A stretch of 64,000 bases of DNA, from NCBI GenBank assembly GCA_021292165.1, contig CM037876.1, positions 282,074,521-282,138,520 of the forward strand, given 5' to 3'. The position numbers and the translations under genes were made by a program. This document shows, in pieces, positions 51,804 through 62,656 of the stretch (its first letter is position 1; every line of letters starts with the position of its first letter). The stretch is from Shinisaurus crocodilurus. Its lineage: Eukaryota; Chordata; Lepidosauria; Squamata; Shinisauridae. The notes below the pieces were generated by a model, which worked only from the letters and a program-made list of their open reading frames with translations, did no database searches and had not been told where the DNA came from.

Positions 51804-53247
51804 CCCCCATTGTGTATTCCTGGCTCTCGTCCTTGGTCCCCTTGGAAGCTGAATTAAAATGTACTGCTGACCATTGCATTCTTATATTATAATGCAACTA
51901 TCAGGCAAGAACATAAAACGGCCAATAGTTAAAACAAAAAAACCCCACATGGCTTGATGATGCACTACATTAGGAAATGGCTCCGAAAGAGATACGTCAT
52001 GCCAAATAACAAATTTTTCTCAGTAGCCAATAGACCTGCTCATTTGTGGCTTATGCATTTTTAAAAGCTTTGTTGTTGTCATCGTCATCATTGTTCAGGT
52101 AACAAAAAATAAATAAAAAATTGGCAGTTGCCATTTCAGCCCTCTAATCTTTGTTCTAGTAATTCCATGAACTCTTGGTCAGGAGACATGGGTGGGTGGG
52201 GGGGAATACCAGAAGTAGTAAGGGAGTGGGAGGGAGGTAAGAAATGGAAGATTAAACTTTCATGACATTCTGATCTTTGACTGGCAAGTACTCCTGCTGC
52301 TCAGCAGGCAAACCCTTAGTTCTCAGGGGGGGAAATCCTATGAAATCCCAGATCCAACCTGTCTCGGCAAGTGCCTTCGCTTACTCACCATTCAAATACA
52401 GCCTCTAGACAGATTTATTAACCCACCTCTTACAGGAACCTAATCGTTTTTTGTTTTCAGGAAATCAGGTCGCAGAGAAGAGTTTACTTTACTCACCTAC
52501 CGTAGTTCCTGGGACGATCTCAACCCCTCTCTCAGTTCCTTTTGAACATTCTTGTCATTTATAGCGTCCCAGGACAATGTAAGAGAAGAGTGCTTTGCAA
52601 TAAACAGAGGCAGGCAAAGAATGGAATTCCTTCTCTGAAGGGTTTAGAGCTCAAGGGCACAAGTAGATACAATGCAGAGCAACAAGAGTTTGGAAAATAC
52701 ATGGTGACATGGCATGCCAATTTACAGATGGAATGCTACACAAAGCAAATAGCTTTGCAGGAAGAAAGCATTAGCAAAGAAAGGCCTCTCTGCTCAGAGC
52801 AAAGCTGGGCATATTAGGGCCAAAGGAGACATGTCATTAAATGTATCTTTGCAATCACTGTTCATGTTTTATGAAATGCAAATACGAGCTGAGGGCAGTG
52901 GGGCTGATAATGATCAGGATCACAGCAGGCAGGGGGGAGGAGCTTAACCCTCTTCCTCCCCTGCTGCAATCCTGATGAAAAACAATCTGTTGAAGCTACT
53001 ATTTGCATCAGCAGGAAGTCCTCCATTGGCACCAACTCCCTCTCTCCCCACTTGCTGCAATCCTGAACATTATCCCTCTCCCCCCCCCCCCCGTCCCCAT
53101 GGTTGTGATGTGCATTCTTAAAAAACATGCACATTAAATGCAAAAATGTATTTAGTATCACATCTAGTTTGGCCCTCAGCTAGAGCTGTTCAGTATGGGT
53201 TGTATCCAATGTTGTCCCAGCATTAACGCTAATGACAGTGCATTAGC
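51803..53247. other. Unassigned DNA
   Basis: No repeat recognised. Around 52455-52530 a TTTTCAG, a short stretch and, on the minus strand, ACGGTAGGTGAGT (a good splice donor match) occur, but no product is recognised. A C-run is at 53080-53091. Confidence 0.4.
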
Positions 53248-53436
53248 TTCTAGTCCCCACTCAGCCATGAAACTCACTGGGTGACTTTGGGCCAGTCACT
53301 GACTCTCAGCCTAACCTACCTCACAGGGTTGGTGTGAGAGTAAAATGGAGAGGAGGAGGATTATGTAAGCCGCCTTGGGTTCCTTGCAGGAAAAAAGGTG
53401 GGGTATAAATATAATTAAATAAATAAATAAATAAGC
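53248..53436 (+). mobile_element. Sauria-type SINE, 5'-truncated
   Basis: Starts inside the B box (TTCTAGTCCCCACTCAGCC). The body GTGACTTTGGGCCAGTCAC and tail GGAAAAAAGGTGGGGTATAA then lead to an AAAT run. The A box is missing, so it could not be transcribed by the usual route. Confidence 0.88.
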
Positions 53437-53975
53437 TTAAACCAACACTTGTGCAACATAACTAGCGCAATGGAGGAAAGCGGTGATTTATTGGCTGCGC
53501 AGCAGCAAAAAGGGATGTTTTTTCTTCAAAATAAGGTGCTCAGGGAGCAGAACAAATTCATTCCTGCTCTCCCTTCTTGGGTGAAGAGTTTACATGCAAG
53601 GAGAACTGAATAGGGCTAGATTCTTACAACCACCTCAAACAGCGCATATAGAGTGTGAACACACAGTGTAATGTATGAATACTCCTAGTGTGAGACACGA
53701 TCCTTGCACATCCTTTTCCTACCACATAGGAAAGAACAGCAGGGACTGGGGACCCTCACACTGTATTTCTGCCTTCAGAAAGTCAGCATGTGGGCCCCAG
53801 TCCCCAAGTTTCCTTTCTATTTCTAAAATTTTATGTAAATTATTGTGATTATTTCTAAATGTGCATCTATCCATATAAATCAGCATGCAAATATGTGTCC
53901 CATTTTTTGGTGATACATTTCCTCTTTTTTTGGCAATGTGTAAGCGGCCACCCCACCAAGAGGGTTCCTAGTGGC
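53437..53975. other. Unassigned DNA
   Basis: No gene or repeat recognised. Confidence 0.35.
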
Positions 53976-54392
53976 TGCATTCAGACATCAGTATAAACCA
54001 GGTATCGTGACAGGAAGAAGCTTAGCCTCTCCCTGGACTCACATGCTTCCCCCTCCCTTCTCCTCTTCCAGTGCAGCCTCAAGGAGATTGGAAGCTTCCA
54101 TTTTAGATTAACCACAGTTTAATGCGTCATCTGAATCCTGGACTATGGTTAATATTAGCTATGCTTTGTTGAAACAAGACCATGGTTAAAGTTAGCTTGT
54201 TTCAAACAAACCAAAGATTAACCACAGTTTGTGACACAACAAGCCATGATTAATCAATAATGCAAGTGAAAGCTTCTGAACTCTTCATGGCCAAGCTAGA
54301 GGGGGAGAGGGAGCTCACAAACCTGGGAGGAGGCTAGACTCATTCCCATCACGATAAAACAGGGTTTATTGTGACATCCAAGCTCAGCCATA
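53976..54392. mobile_element. Palindromic MITE with GCATTCAGACATCA-like ends
   Basis: The left terminus TTCAGACATCAGTATAAACC and GTATCGTGAC are mirrored by CACGATAAAACAGGGTTTAT and TGTGACATCCAAGC at the right. The inner ATTAACCACAGTTT and AACCATGGTT-type pairs make a second hairpin. Confidence 0.65.
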
Positions 54393-55584
54393 GTCACCTA
54401 AATGAAGGCTCAGAAATGTGGTCTCACAAGAGACTTAAGACAAATCAAATCAAAACCACCAAGTGCCTGTTCTTGAGAGCTGCATGCCTTATGCCTTCAA
54501 TAATTTGCCACTCTTTCTCTGTTCTTGCTAATAAAAGCTAGGTTTGGTGAACAAAATTAAACCTTTTCAGGACTGTAATGTCAAGCACTTGACAGATTTG
54601 GAACAATTGCTATGCAGCCCGATCTCAAATTTGTTTTTAAAGTTACCTCCCCCAAATTACCCAGCTGAAAACAGAAGACACAATTTAGCTGGCTTTTGAA
54701 AAGTGGCTAATTAGGTTGGCTGTCATGTGTCATGGTTGCGATATACCTAGACTGAGCTACAGATACCAGAGACTGGGCTGCTGGTGGTCGTCTTTTTGCC
54801 TTGGCTGTTTTGTTCACAGTGCTTCTTACTTTTTCTGTAAAGAGAAATACTATATTTCAACTGCTTTTAAATTGTTTCTCAGCGGAGGGGTGTGTGCTGT
54901 TTTAAGTATCTTGTCAAACAGGAGACATTTCAACCATTTGGGGGAGGTATGTTTTTGATGCCAACAGAAAACAGTAACAGAACTCGCTGAACATGAAGAA
55001 TTATTTAACTTTTCATGTTTTAAATTACAGTTGCTTAACTGTGGATCTTTGTATCCATGTGCATTTAATAAATGGCAAAAAGATTTTTCATGTCTGCGAT
55101 GATTTCCTTAAATTTATGAAATTGGCTAATGGGCCTGTGAAGTTTGAATCCAAAGGGGATTTAGACAGCTGCTTCCATCAACAGCCCATGCAGAATGTGT
55201 ATTTGTTATTTGCTCTTGTTCTTAAAACCTTCAAATAAGTTTTATAAGGTGCTAGGCAACCTTTACATAATCGGAACAACGCACTCATGTGGCACTACAT
55301 GCGCCCCCATTGGAGAAGTGAAAATGCTGCGACATGGGGAAAGTGGTGAATGTGCAAGCACAGTCATAGTGGTACTGTAAGCCAGCAGTAGAGATGAGAA
55401 CCGCAAACATAGATTCTGATTTTCAACTAACAATTTACAATTCTTAATTTACAATTTACAGCAACTTCATTTAGGTCATTAAAATTAATACTAGATATCA
55501 AAGAATGGCATCATCAGAAACAAATGGCTTGAAAGTACGATGGGCAGAAGCTCTTGCAATGACAGAACCCTAAAATCCTGAGTA
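54393..55584. other. Unassigned AT-rich DNA
   Basis: Adjacent frames at 54716-54958 and 54993-55238 contain Cys- and Phe-rich stretches but no domain. Confidence 0.4.
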
Positions 55585-55765
55585 TTTTTCTTTATTTTAT
55601 TTGAAACATTTTTATGCCGCTCTTCAGCCAAAAAGGCTCCCAGAGCGGCTTACATATACGGTAATTAGTTAAGACAGTCCCTGCCCGCAGGCTTACAATC
55701 TAAAAAGACACGACACATAAGGAGAAAGGAATGGGGAGGGAAGAAGGGGGGAAATTAATACTTCT
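55585..55765 (-). mobile_element. LINE 3'-end-like fragment
   Basis: TTTTATGCCGCTCTTCAGCC, CCAGAGCGGCTTACATATAC and ACAGTCCCTGCCCGCAGGC, TTACAATCTAAAAAGACACG form a common squamate LINE tail layout on the minus strand. Family unresolved. Confidence 0.5.
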
Positions 55766-56324
55766 GGCAGGGCTAATGGAATGGCCCTGCACTCCCTCTC
55801 ATCTCCCTCTGCACAGCCTGCTGGAATGGCTGCTGGTGGTGACAGTTGAGGGAGGAGGAGCCTTCATGAGGGAGCTTTTGTTGAATCCATAGATATGGCT
55901 CTTGCGGACAATTCCTCCCTCTCGTTCTGCAAGTCACGCCAGGGGCCCTCACCTCTGCCACCTCCTTCTCCTCCTCGAGGTGAGAACCACAAGGACTTCA
56001 GCGATGGCTTCTCCCAATGTTCTTGGGAGCCATTGTTTTCCAGGCCTCTGACGAGTATGGAGCATACAAGTGCCCAAGTCCTGGAAGCTTGGCTGCATAT
56101 CAAAGCAAAAAGGCCACATCAAAGGATCAATGGGGATGGAATATTTGTCTAACAGACTTTCTGTAATGTGGCTTATATGCTGAAATGAAGGTAAGTAAGA
56201 CAATGGAATAAGAATAAATTTGGTAATTTCTGGCTTAAACTGGTCAAGAGTACAATGTCTGCTCTCTTGCATAAAACCCCTTGGGAAACTGGGAAACTAA
56301 GTGCAAGTTGGATGATTTGGCTTA
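55766..56324. other. Unassigned DNA with overlapping Pro/Ser-rich frames
   Basis: The frames at 55773-56152 on both strands lack domains. Confidence 0.4.
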
Positions 56325-56326
56325 TA

Positions 56327-56585
56327 CAGTAATACCTTGGATTGCAAGCATAATTCGTTCCGGAACCGTGCTTGTAATCCAAAACACTCTTATATCAAAG
56401 CGAGTCTCTGGCGGGCGTGAGTGGGGCCAATTTTGGCCTGCTACACCCGCTCGAGGCGAGCAGTTACATCCCTACACTTGTATTGCAAGACGTCACTTGT
56501 TTATCAAGTCAAAATTTATTTAAAAATTTTGCTTGTCTTGCAAAACGCTCTCAGACCAAGTTACTTGCAATCCAAGGTATTACTA
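56327..56585 (-). mobile_element. TA-flanked mariner-like MITE, copy 2, with a GC-rich inner module
   Basis: CAGTAATACCTTGGATTGC at the left and AATCCAAGGTATTACTA at the right, with TA directly outside (56325-56326 and 56586-56587). It is inverted relative to 12317. The centre carries GGCGGGCGTGAGTGGGGCC (about 56410-56461), which copy 1 lacks. Confidence 0.8.
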
Positions 56586-56739
56586 TATCCAAATTGATGG
56601 CTATACTTGGTGCAACATATAGGGAATGCAAATAAGTCTTCATGATGTCGTACAGTGGTGCAGCTAAGTGCTTTTAGACCTCAGACTTAATGGTCTTATG
56701 GGGTCCCTCTTTGGACAGCCATATGTATTATCTCAGTTG

Positions 56740-57460
56740 TAAAGCTTAACTAACAGCTCTCTTCTCCCCACCCCACGCATTCCATGATTGACAACCGCTT
56801 CTACATTCCTGATATATTTGAGTGAACTGTTTGCTAACCGCAATGAGGAAAACAACTGAGCATGTGCCATTTTGCATTATAAAATCACCTACCCATATTT
56901 TTCCGTCTATAAGACGCCCCCATGTATAAGACGCCCCCCACTGGGCAGTTTTGCAACCGTGCGGTTCTCTCCTCGGCTTACTTCCGTGTATAAGACGACC
57001 CTCAATGAATTTTTAGTCTAACAATTTAAGGAAAAAGTATAGTCTTATACATGGAAAAATACTGTACATCATTGCACCATCATGACTACAGGAATAGACT
57101 GGAGTTTGCTTCTGCTGCCCTGATGCTAAACACACTTACTCGGGAATAAGCACTGAGTAAATGTGTTTACTTAGAGAAGATGATATGGTTTTAAACTGAA
57201 AGTAAAATAAGCATCTGTAACTATGTGGGTACCTAGACCGCTACCCCAGACATACATTTTTGTTAATGAGAAGAAATGATGCTGAGGTAAGCAGCATCAG
57301 CCCTTGTGGGTCCTAGGATGCCCATGCCAGTGCTGACACTGGAGCACTGCTCCCATCACCTGCCATTCTGTCAGTGGTCATTTGTGGGGGGGGGGACTGG
57401 GCTATGGGGCTCTGTACTTTGGCCCCAAAGTCCAGCCCTAACCACAGTCCTGATGGCATG
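56740..57460 (+). repeat. Unclassified dispersed repeat, copy 2, interrupted
   Basis: ACAACCGCTTCTACATTCCTGA, GAGCATGTGCCATTTTGC, then after the inserted MITE CATGACTACAGGAATAGAC and CACCTGCCATTCTGTCAGTG. The order follows 32270-32665. A further insertion of the ACTTACTCGGG type lies at 57125-57180. Confidence 0.5.
56893..57064 (+). mobile_element. MITE with CATATTTTTCC ends
   Basis: CATATTTTTCCGTCTATAAG at the left is complementary to TCTTATACATGGAAAAATAC at the right. The inner TATAAGACGCCCC block repeats three times on the left. It is inserted in the dispersed repeat of 56740. Confidence 0.7.
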
Positions 57461-57954
57461 TCTGAAGCATCCAGGATGGCTACACCTGCTCAGACACCTT
57501 GCTCAAGTCACTTGTGAAACCTGTTGCAAGAGGAAGCTGCTAGTGCTACAGACTTAAGCTTTGAACATACTTAGATTGAACTGTGTGGGGGATAATTCGT
57601 TTGCCTGTAAGAACCAGCCTGCACTGAAGCCAGGTCAGAGGAGAGAGATTGCCAGGGAAGTGGAAAAGCTCGGAGAGAAATCACCATCCCATAAAGCCTA
57701 AGTGTGACTGTGCGGGGATTTGGCTGGGCGGCATGCTCTACTTCACTGCAAAACCAACCGGGTTGGTTTTGAGCCCACCTTCCTGCCACTGAGGGGACCT
57801 GTTCCATCATTGTTCTCTCCTACTGGAGTAAAAGGACTGACCGCCTGGCTAACCCAGATGTGCAATACATGATCTACATAGGAGAAGTATAATTTGCTTT
57901 GTATGTGCTTTTATTAGCTGCTCACAGCTAAATGTGTTATGCTAATGCAGCTAA
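57461..57954. other. Unassigned DNA
   Basis: No gene. The minus frame at 57571-57810 has no domain. A GGTTGGTTTTG palindrome-like patch is at 57755. Confidence 0.4.
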
Positions 57955-58605
57955 AGGCGCAATCCAAGCTGGATGCCCATAGCCAGGGGAGGCTGGTGGT
58001 GACACCTATGTCAGTGGGGCTCCTTATCCATTGCAGCTGCATTCTGAGCTTTATAGGAGCTAACACGGTGCTGAACTCCATCCCCAAAATAGGTTCGCCA
58101 CCATGGAGCACCATAGATAGTTCCTATAAAGCTCAGAATAAAAGCTGCAATGGATAAGAAGCCCCACTAACATAAGAGTCACCAGCTTCCCATGCTCGAA
58201 GCCCTCCGAACTCAGAGGATGATGGGCATCCTATGGAGGGTGGGAGAATTGCAGAGGTGAAGGTTGCCTCTGCACCAGCACCACCCCTGCAAGTCAGCTA
58301 GACAGGCCGATATCCAGCTGAGGTACCTTGGAGCAGGAGGGAAGGAGGCTGAGGCACTGCCAGGATACCTCATATCATGGTGGCACCGATCTCCCCTCTC
58401 TGCCCCCGGAATGCCCCTTAAACCCCATCAACCCGGAGACACAGTCGGTGTGTTTCTTTCCGCGCTGGCTGTGAGCGGGGCAGGGTGCTCTTGAGTTTGG
58501 AGTTCCAGGTCCGGCCTCCGAGAGTTTCCGAGCTTGGAGCTGGGACTCTGAAAAATCCCATGGCCATTTAGATGCTGTCTAGCGGCCATAGGATTGAGCT
58601 GCTCG
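57955..58605 (+). mobile_element. Hairpin MITE, family C, copy 4, interrupted
   Basis: GGCGCAATCCAAGC at the left and CGGCCATAGGATTGAGC at the right. The interior GATGGGCATCCTATGGAGGG matches family C copies. The interval 57984-58194 is a later insertion. Confidence 0.55.
57984..58194 (+). mobile_element. hAT-like hairpin MITE related to 12931-13130
   Basis: CAGGGGAGGCTGGTGGTGAC and the complementary ACCAGCTTCCCATG ends. The inner parts CACGGTGCTGAACTCC and AAAATAGGTTCGCCACCATGG correspond to the 12931 copy. The outside 8 bases match at only 5 of 8. Confidence 0.65.
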
Positions 58606-59080
58606 TAAACCAATGAATTGGTGAACTCCTGACGTAGCGCTGTGTGGTTCTGTCTCTGTTCAACTGGAATCTAAACAAACCTATGGCTACCATAGTTAGC
58701 CTAAGGGTAATTTCAGTGTTACATTATTTACAGCTACCAACAATCGTGAAACAAGAAAAGTTCACAAAAAATGAACTGAAGACTGAGGCCACAATCCTAT
58801 ACACTTACTTGGGGTAAGTAACATTGAACCTAGTGGTACATCGGATAAAAAAATGCATTGGATTGTGCTCTGAGAAACCTAAGAAACCTTTGGCTGGTTC
58901 ATGCACATTATTTTTCAGTTGTTTTTTGTACTGGAATGGCTTTTTTGCACAAGCAACATGGGTGAGCTAGTAGCTCCCAGATCTCAATTGGGATTAACAA
59001 ATCTGTCCGTTTCAGCTTCCATTTCTTATTTTTCCAGTCTTGAATTTGGTTCATGCTAAACTTTGGGAATTTTTCCAGTC
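58606..59080. other. Unassigned DNA with a short ACTTACTTGGGGTAAG motif
   Basis: A short CAATCCTATACACTTACTTG piece at 58790 resembles the 51395 repeat. Otherwise nothing is recognised. Confidence 0.4.
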
Positions 59081-59215
59081 TTCCGTTCTTACTGAACTTT
59101 GAGATTTTCTTTTTAAACTTGCATGAAAATTCATATGCATTTTTGTGTGCATTTCTCCTAATACATGCAATTTTTGTATGTAATTTTACCTATATACACT
59201 AATTTTTTGCTAGCG

Positions 59216-59604
59216 TAGGGATGTGCGAGGACTTCGTTGGGGGGTGGGGTGGAAATCTGGCGAATTGGCTGGGCTCGACACCGCCCCCCCCTGAACTCCA
59301 GTCCTGCTTACCTTTTCCCCCAGCTTGACTTGTGGTCTCCTGGGTCGAGCCGGGGAAGCGACTTCCAGGTTCCCAGCAGGCCACTTTTTACAGAGAAAAT
59401 GCCGTAAGAAGATATGCCAAAAGCGGCTGCAATTTGTGTAGCTTATGCAAATTGTGGCCGCTTTTGGCATATTTTAAGGCATTTTCTATGTAAAGAGTGG
59501 TCCTCCAGGAACCCGAAAGTCCACTGAGTGGCGCAACATGCATCAGGCACAATAGCGGCGTTCACCGAGCCAGAAGCGGGTCAGGTTGTGGTGGATCGCC
59601 CACC
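59216..59604 (+). mobile_element. Hairpin hAT-like MITE, family A, copy 3
   Basis: Ends TAGGGATGTGCGAGGAC and GGATCGCCCACCCCTA (complement TAGGGGTGGGCGATCC) are the clearest inverted termini of the family. The hairpin spans 59362-59519. Confidence 0.72.
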
Positions 59605-59657
59605 CCTAAAGCAGGTTTCCTAATATAATGCATTTTAAACATTATTTTCACTATTGT

Positions 59658-59894
59658 ACACATTTTGTGGCGTAGTGGTGAGAGTGTAGGACTGGGACTC
59701 CGGAGATCCAGGTTCTAGTCCCCACTCGGCCATGAAACTCACTGGGTGACTTTGAGCCAGTCACTGACTCTCAGTTTAACCTACCTCACCGGGTTGTTGT
59801 GAGGATAAAATGGAGAGGAGGAGGACTATGTAAGCCGCCTTGGGTTCCATGCAGGAAAAAAGGCATGGTATAAATATAATAAATAAATAAATAT
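59658..59894 (+). mobile_element. Sauria-type SINE, nearly full length
   Basis: The head starts at GTGGCGTAGTGGTGAGAG, with B box GGTTCTAGTCC and a tail to AAATAAATAAATA. A few changes (GTGTAGGACTGGGAC). Confidence 0.88.
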
Positions 59895-59936
59895 TTTTTT
59901 AATTGGAGAAAAGTGCAAAATTAGGAGAAGTGTTCT

Positions 59937-60124
59937 AATCCCCGCTCGGCCGTGAAACTCACTGGGTGACTTTGGGCCAGTCACTGACTCTCAGCCTAAC
60001 CTACCTCACAGGGTTGTTGTGAGGATAAAATGGAGGAGGAGGAGGATTATGTAAGCCACCTTGTGTTCCTTGCAGGAAAAAAGGTGGGGTATAAATATAA
60101 TAAATAAATAAATAAATAAATAAA
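59937..60124 (+). mobile_element. Sauria-type SINE, 5'-truncated
   Basis: Starts in the B box (TAATCCCCGCTCGGCC) and reaches an AAAT tail. Only 42 bp separate it from the previous copy. Confidence 0.88.
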
Positions 60125-60225
60125 TTGCACATTTCAAAGGATAACTGAGTTTCCGTTTGTGTACTGGTTCAAAGCTGCAGAATTAGGTACGTTAAAATGT
60201 GAACTGGTTGAATGTCTCCCCCATC

Positions 60226-60664
60226 CTTAGTTGCAGCATCTTCTGGAAGGCAATAGATCTGTGAGCTGCTGACTAACATATTACACAGCTCATATAAACA
60301 GAGAATTCCAAAGAGCTGTAAATGTCCCAATTGTTTATTAACTCACCCCTAGTGATATATGATGATGGCATTGTGGAGCACATATAAGATGAGCACCATC
60401 AAATTGTTTTATTAATGATGGGTTGTTGGACAATGATTCCTTAATTATGGTAATAACATCATGGTGTAAATTCTTGAAACCGAGCATTTATCTCCTCATT
60501 ACTTCACATCCTATGGCCAGTGGTGCGGCCAAGGTCCAGGCCCAAATGACCATCCAGAGAATGGCAGCTGATGGGAGCAGTGGCCACGTGTCAGCACCAG
60601 CATGGGCATCGAAGGATGAACTAAGGCTGACGCTGCTCATCTCAGCATCATTTTTTTCTTCTCA

Positions 60665-60666
<2 letters not shown>
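60226..60666. other. Unassigned DNA, partly a minus-oriented copy of the 32270 repeat
   Basis: AAGGTCCAGGCCCAAATGACC and CCAGAGAATGGCAGCTGATGG near 60530 are loosely complementary to 32570-32640. Confidence 0.4.

Positions 60667-60706
<40 letters not shown>
60667..60706. repeat. (GAT)n microsatellite
   Basis: Thirteen GAT trinucleotides directly next to a CR1 3' terminus. They make Met runs in the overlapping frame. Confidence 0.95.
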
Positions 60707-61010
60707 AGAACATAAGAGCCATGCTGGATCAGACCAAGGTCCATCTAGTCCAGCATTCTGTTCACACAGTGACAAACCAGCTGCCCACAGGATCCCACAA
60801 GCAGGGCATGAGTGCAACAGCACCCTCCTGCCCATGTTCCCCAGCAACTGGTGTACATAGGCATATTGCCTCTGATACTGGAGGAAGCACAGTAGGACTA
60901 GTAGCCACCAATGGCCTTCTCCTCCACGAATTTGTCCAATCCCCTATGTGCTGTGTTGTCCAAGAAGTACTTCCTTTTATCTGTCTTGAATCTCCCACCA
61001 ATGGTGCTTA
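60707..61010 (-). mobile_element. CR1-family LINE 3' end, about 300 bp
   Basis: AGAACATAAGAGCCATGCTGG, TCTAGTCCAGCATTCTG, CATGTTCCCCAGCAACTGG, CTCCACGAATTTGTCC and AAGTACTTCCTTTTATC follow the complement of the copy at 7600-7834 and extend it. Confidence 0.75.
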
Positions 61011-61332
61011 TTCCAAAGTAAATGTGCATCAGGCCAGCAGAAGCAAACTCCATTTGACTCCTGTAGTCTTGATAGTGCAGTGATTTAAGTGATTTCATAA
61101 TGCAAAACAGCGCATGTTCAGGTTCCCTCCCTCCCATCAGGGTTAGCAAACAGTTGTTGTTTGTTCAAACATATCAGGAATGTAGACGTAGTTGTAAAGC
61201 ATGAAATTGGGGTGGGGGGAGAGAAGAGAAATGTTAGTTATGCTTCACAACTGAAGTTATGCATATGGCTGTCTAAAGAGGTCCCCATAAGACCATTAAG
61301 TCCAGGGTCTAAAAGTACCTATGGCTTCAGAT
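61011..61332. other. Unassigned DNA
   Basis: Includes a reverse-oriented piece (CCCCATAAGACCATTAAG at 61283) matching 56690-56705. Confidence 0.35.
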
Positions 61333-61442
61333 TTAGGGTGCAATCCTATGCATGTTTGGCCAGAAAAAAAGTCATACAACTCAAAGCTGGGAGTTGTAGG
61401 ACTGTTTTGGGGGCCTAAACATGCATAGGATTGGGCCCTTAG
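61333..61442 (+). repeat. Palindromic element with GGGTGCAATCCTATGCATG ends
   Basis: AGGGTGCAATCCTATGCATG and the complement CATGCATAGGATTGGGCCC flank about 70 bp that includes AGCTGGGAGTTGTAGGAC. The same ends and interior are in the LINE at 15000-15075. Confidence 0.65.
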
Positions 61443-62366
61443 TCCCTTACAGTTTATATTCACATCATATATTATACAAATTGATGGCAGTTTATAAAAC
61501 CAGGACAGTTCCATTAAAATTTTCTGTTGAACTACATGTCTTGCTTTTATTCGTTAAAGACTATAGAAGCTTAGTACATATTCTGAGGATATTGCATAAT
61601 TAAAAGCAATACATATAACATTCATTGGGAAACCAGCTTAAATATATGAGGGCAGAAATGGATGTTTATGAGGGCTTATTATAATATATTACCAAGGAGC
61701 AAGGGAAGCACAAACAGAATCATGCTTCTTCTTTTCCTGCTTCTTTTCCTGTAGCATGGGAAATGAGATTTGCAGATCTCATCCTTGAAGAAATATTTAA
61801 GTGACTTTCCCAGCATTGCCACAGATGACGGAAAAGAAAAGGCGTGAGGCACTGCTCCTTTCCTCATTTTCCAGGCAACACATGAACTGGTGAGATCTAT
61901 TCAGGTGGGGGATCAACGCTGATTTATGCTTCCCTACATGTAAAAAAAATCCTCCCTGCATCCCCAAAAATGGCTGGTGGAGGGCAAAAAACCACCAGAC
62001 AGTAAGGGGCCCTTGGGGCAACAAGCAGGGGATGGGCCTTTGATCCCCCCCTCGGCAGCCATTTTCAGGGATGCATCCTTTCAATGAGATGATCAAACAA
62101 ACTTGTCCATCATGTGGCAAGGATCCTGTTTTTCCCAATGAGACGACACTATTTTCATTGATTTTCATGGGGGAAATATAGGCATTATCCCTGAAAACAG
62201 CTGTTAGGGGGAGCAAACAGCCACCCACACCAAGAACCAGTGGTGTCATGGCAAATTTGACCCATTATCAACAAACCAAATCTCGCAGTTTTCAGCTCTA
62301 CCAGGAGCAGATCTTTCATAAAGCTATTGGGTCTTAATTGCCCATTCAAGACCAGGCCACCCAAAA
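61443..62366. other. Unassigned DNA
   Basis: No gene recognised. The 150-codon minus frame at 61797-62249 has no domain and no support. Partial inverted stretches are near 62090-62170. Confidence 0.4.
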
Positions 62367-62656
62367 TAGGGGTGTACCGCTCGGCCTCCAGGCGGGCGTA
62401 GTGGGCCGAAATTGGCCATTGTCACGCCTGCCAGAGGCTCGCCGGGCTTTACCGGGTCCCGTCGTGGCTCGCCTCTCCGCGGTGAGCCGCCTGCGCCGCC
62501 CGCACTGGTCCCGTCGCATCACTTCCAGCTGGCCGGAAGAGAAATGCGCAGAGAAATGTTCCGCGCCGCTCAGACAATCGAGATGGGGGGGCCACCACCG
62601 TGGAGAGACGAGGCAGAGGCGAGACAGGCGGCCCCAAAGGTACGTGAACACCTCTA
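62367..62656 (+). mobile_element. GC-rich hAT-like element remnant
   Basis: TAGGGGTGTACCGCTCGG at the left and GTACGTGAACACCTCTA at the right are imperfectly inverted ends. The interior is CpG-rich and contains GGCGGGCGTAGTGGGCCG (62391-62443), also found in the MITE at 56327. The flanking 8 bases do not match, so it is old or one end is lost. The 115- and 116-codon frames here are GC-driven. Confidence 0.55.

Larger units (their letters stand above)
59081..60225 (+). repeat. AT-rich dispersed repeat split by three insertions
   Basis: Pieces at 59081-59215, 59605-59657, 59895-59936 and 60125-60225 read in order like the repeat of 20470-20805 and 41085-41510 (ATGCATTTTTGTGTGCATTT, GTTAAAATGTGAACTGG). 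The insertions are a family A MITE and two Sauria SINEs. Confidence 0.55.

Noticed and set aside
52455..52530. Coding exon suggested by TTTTCAG and a good donor on the opposite strand
   Set aside because: The acceptor and donor are on different strands and no frame with a recognisable product lies between suitable sites.
60423..60860. 145-codon ORF
   Set aside because: It contains a Met run from a (GAT)n tract and then enters a CR1 3' end.
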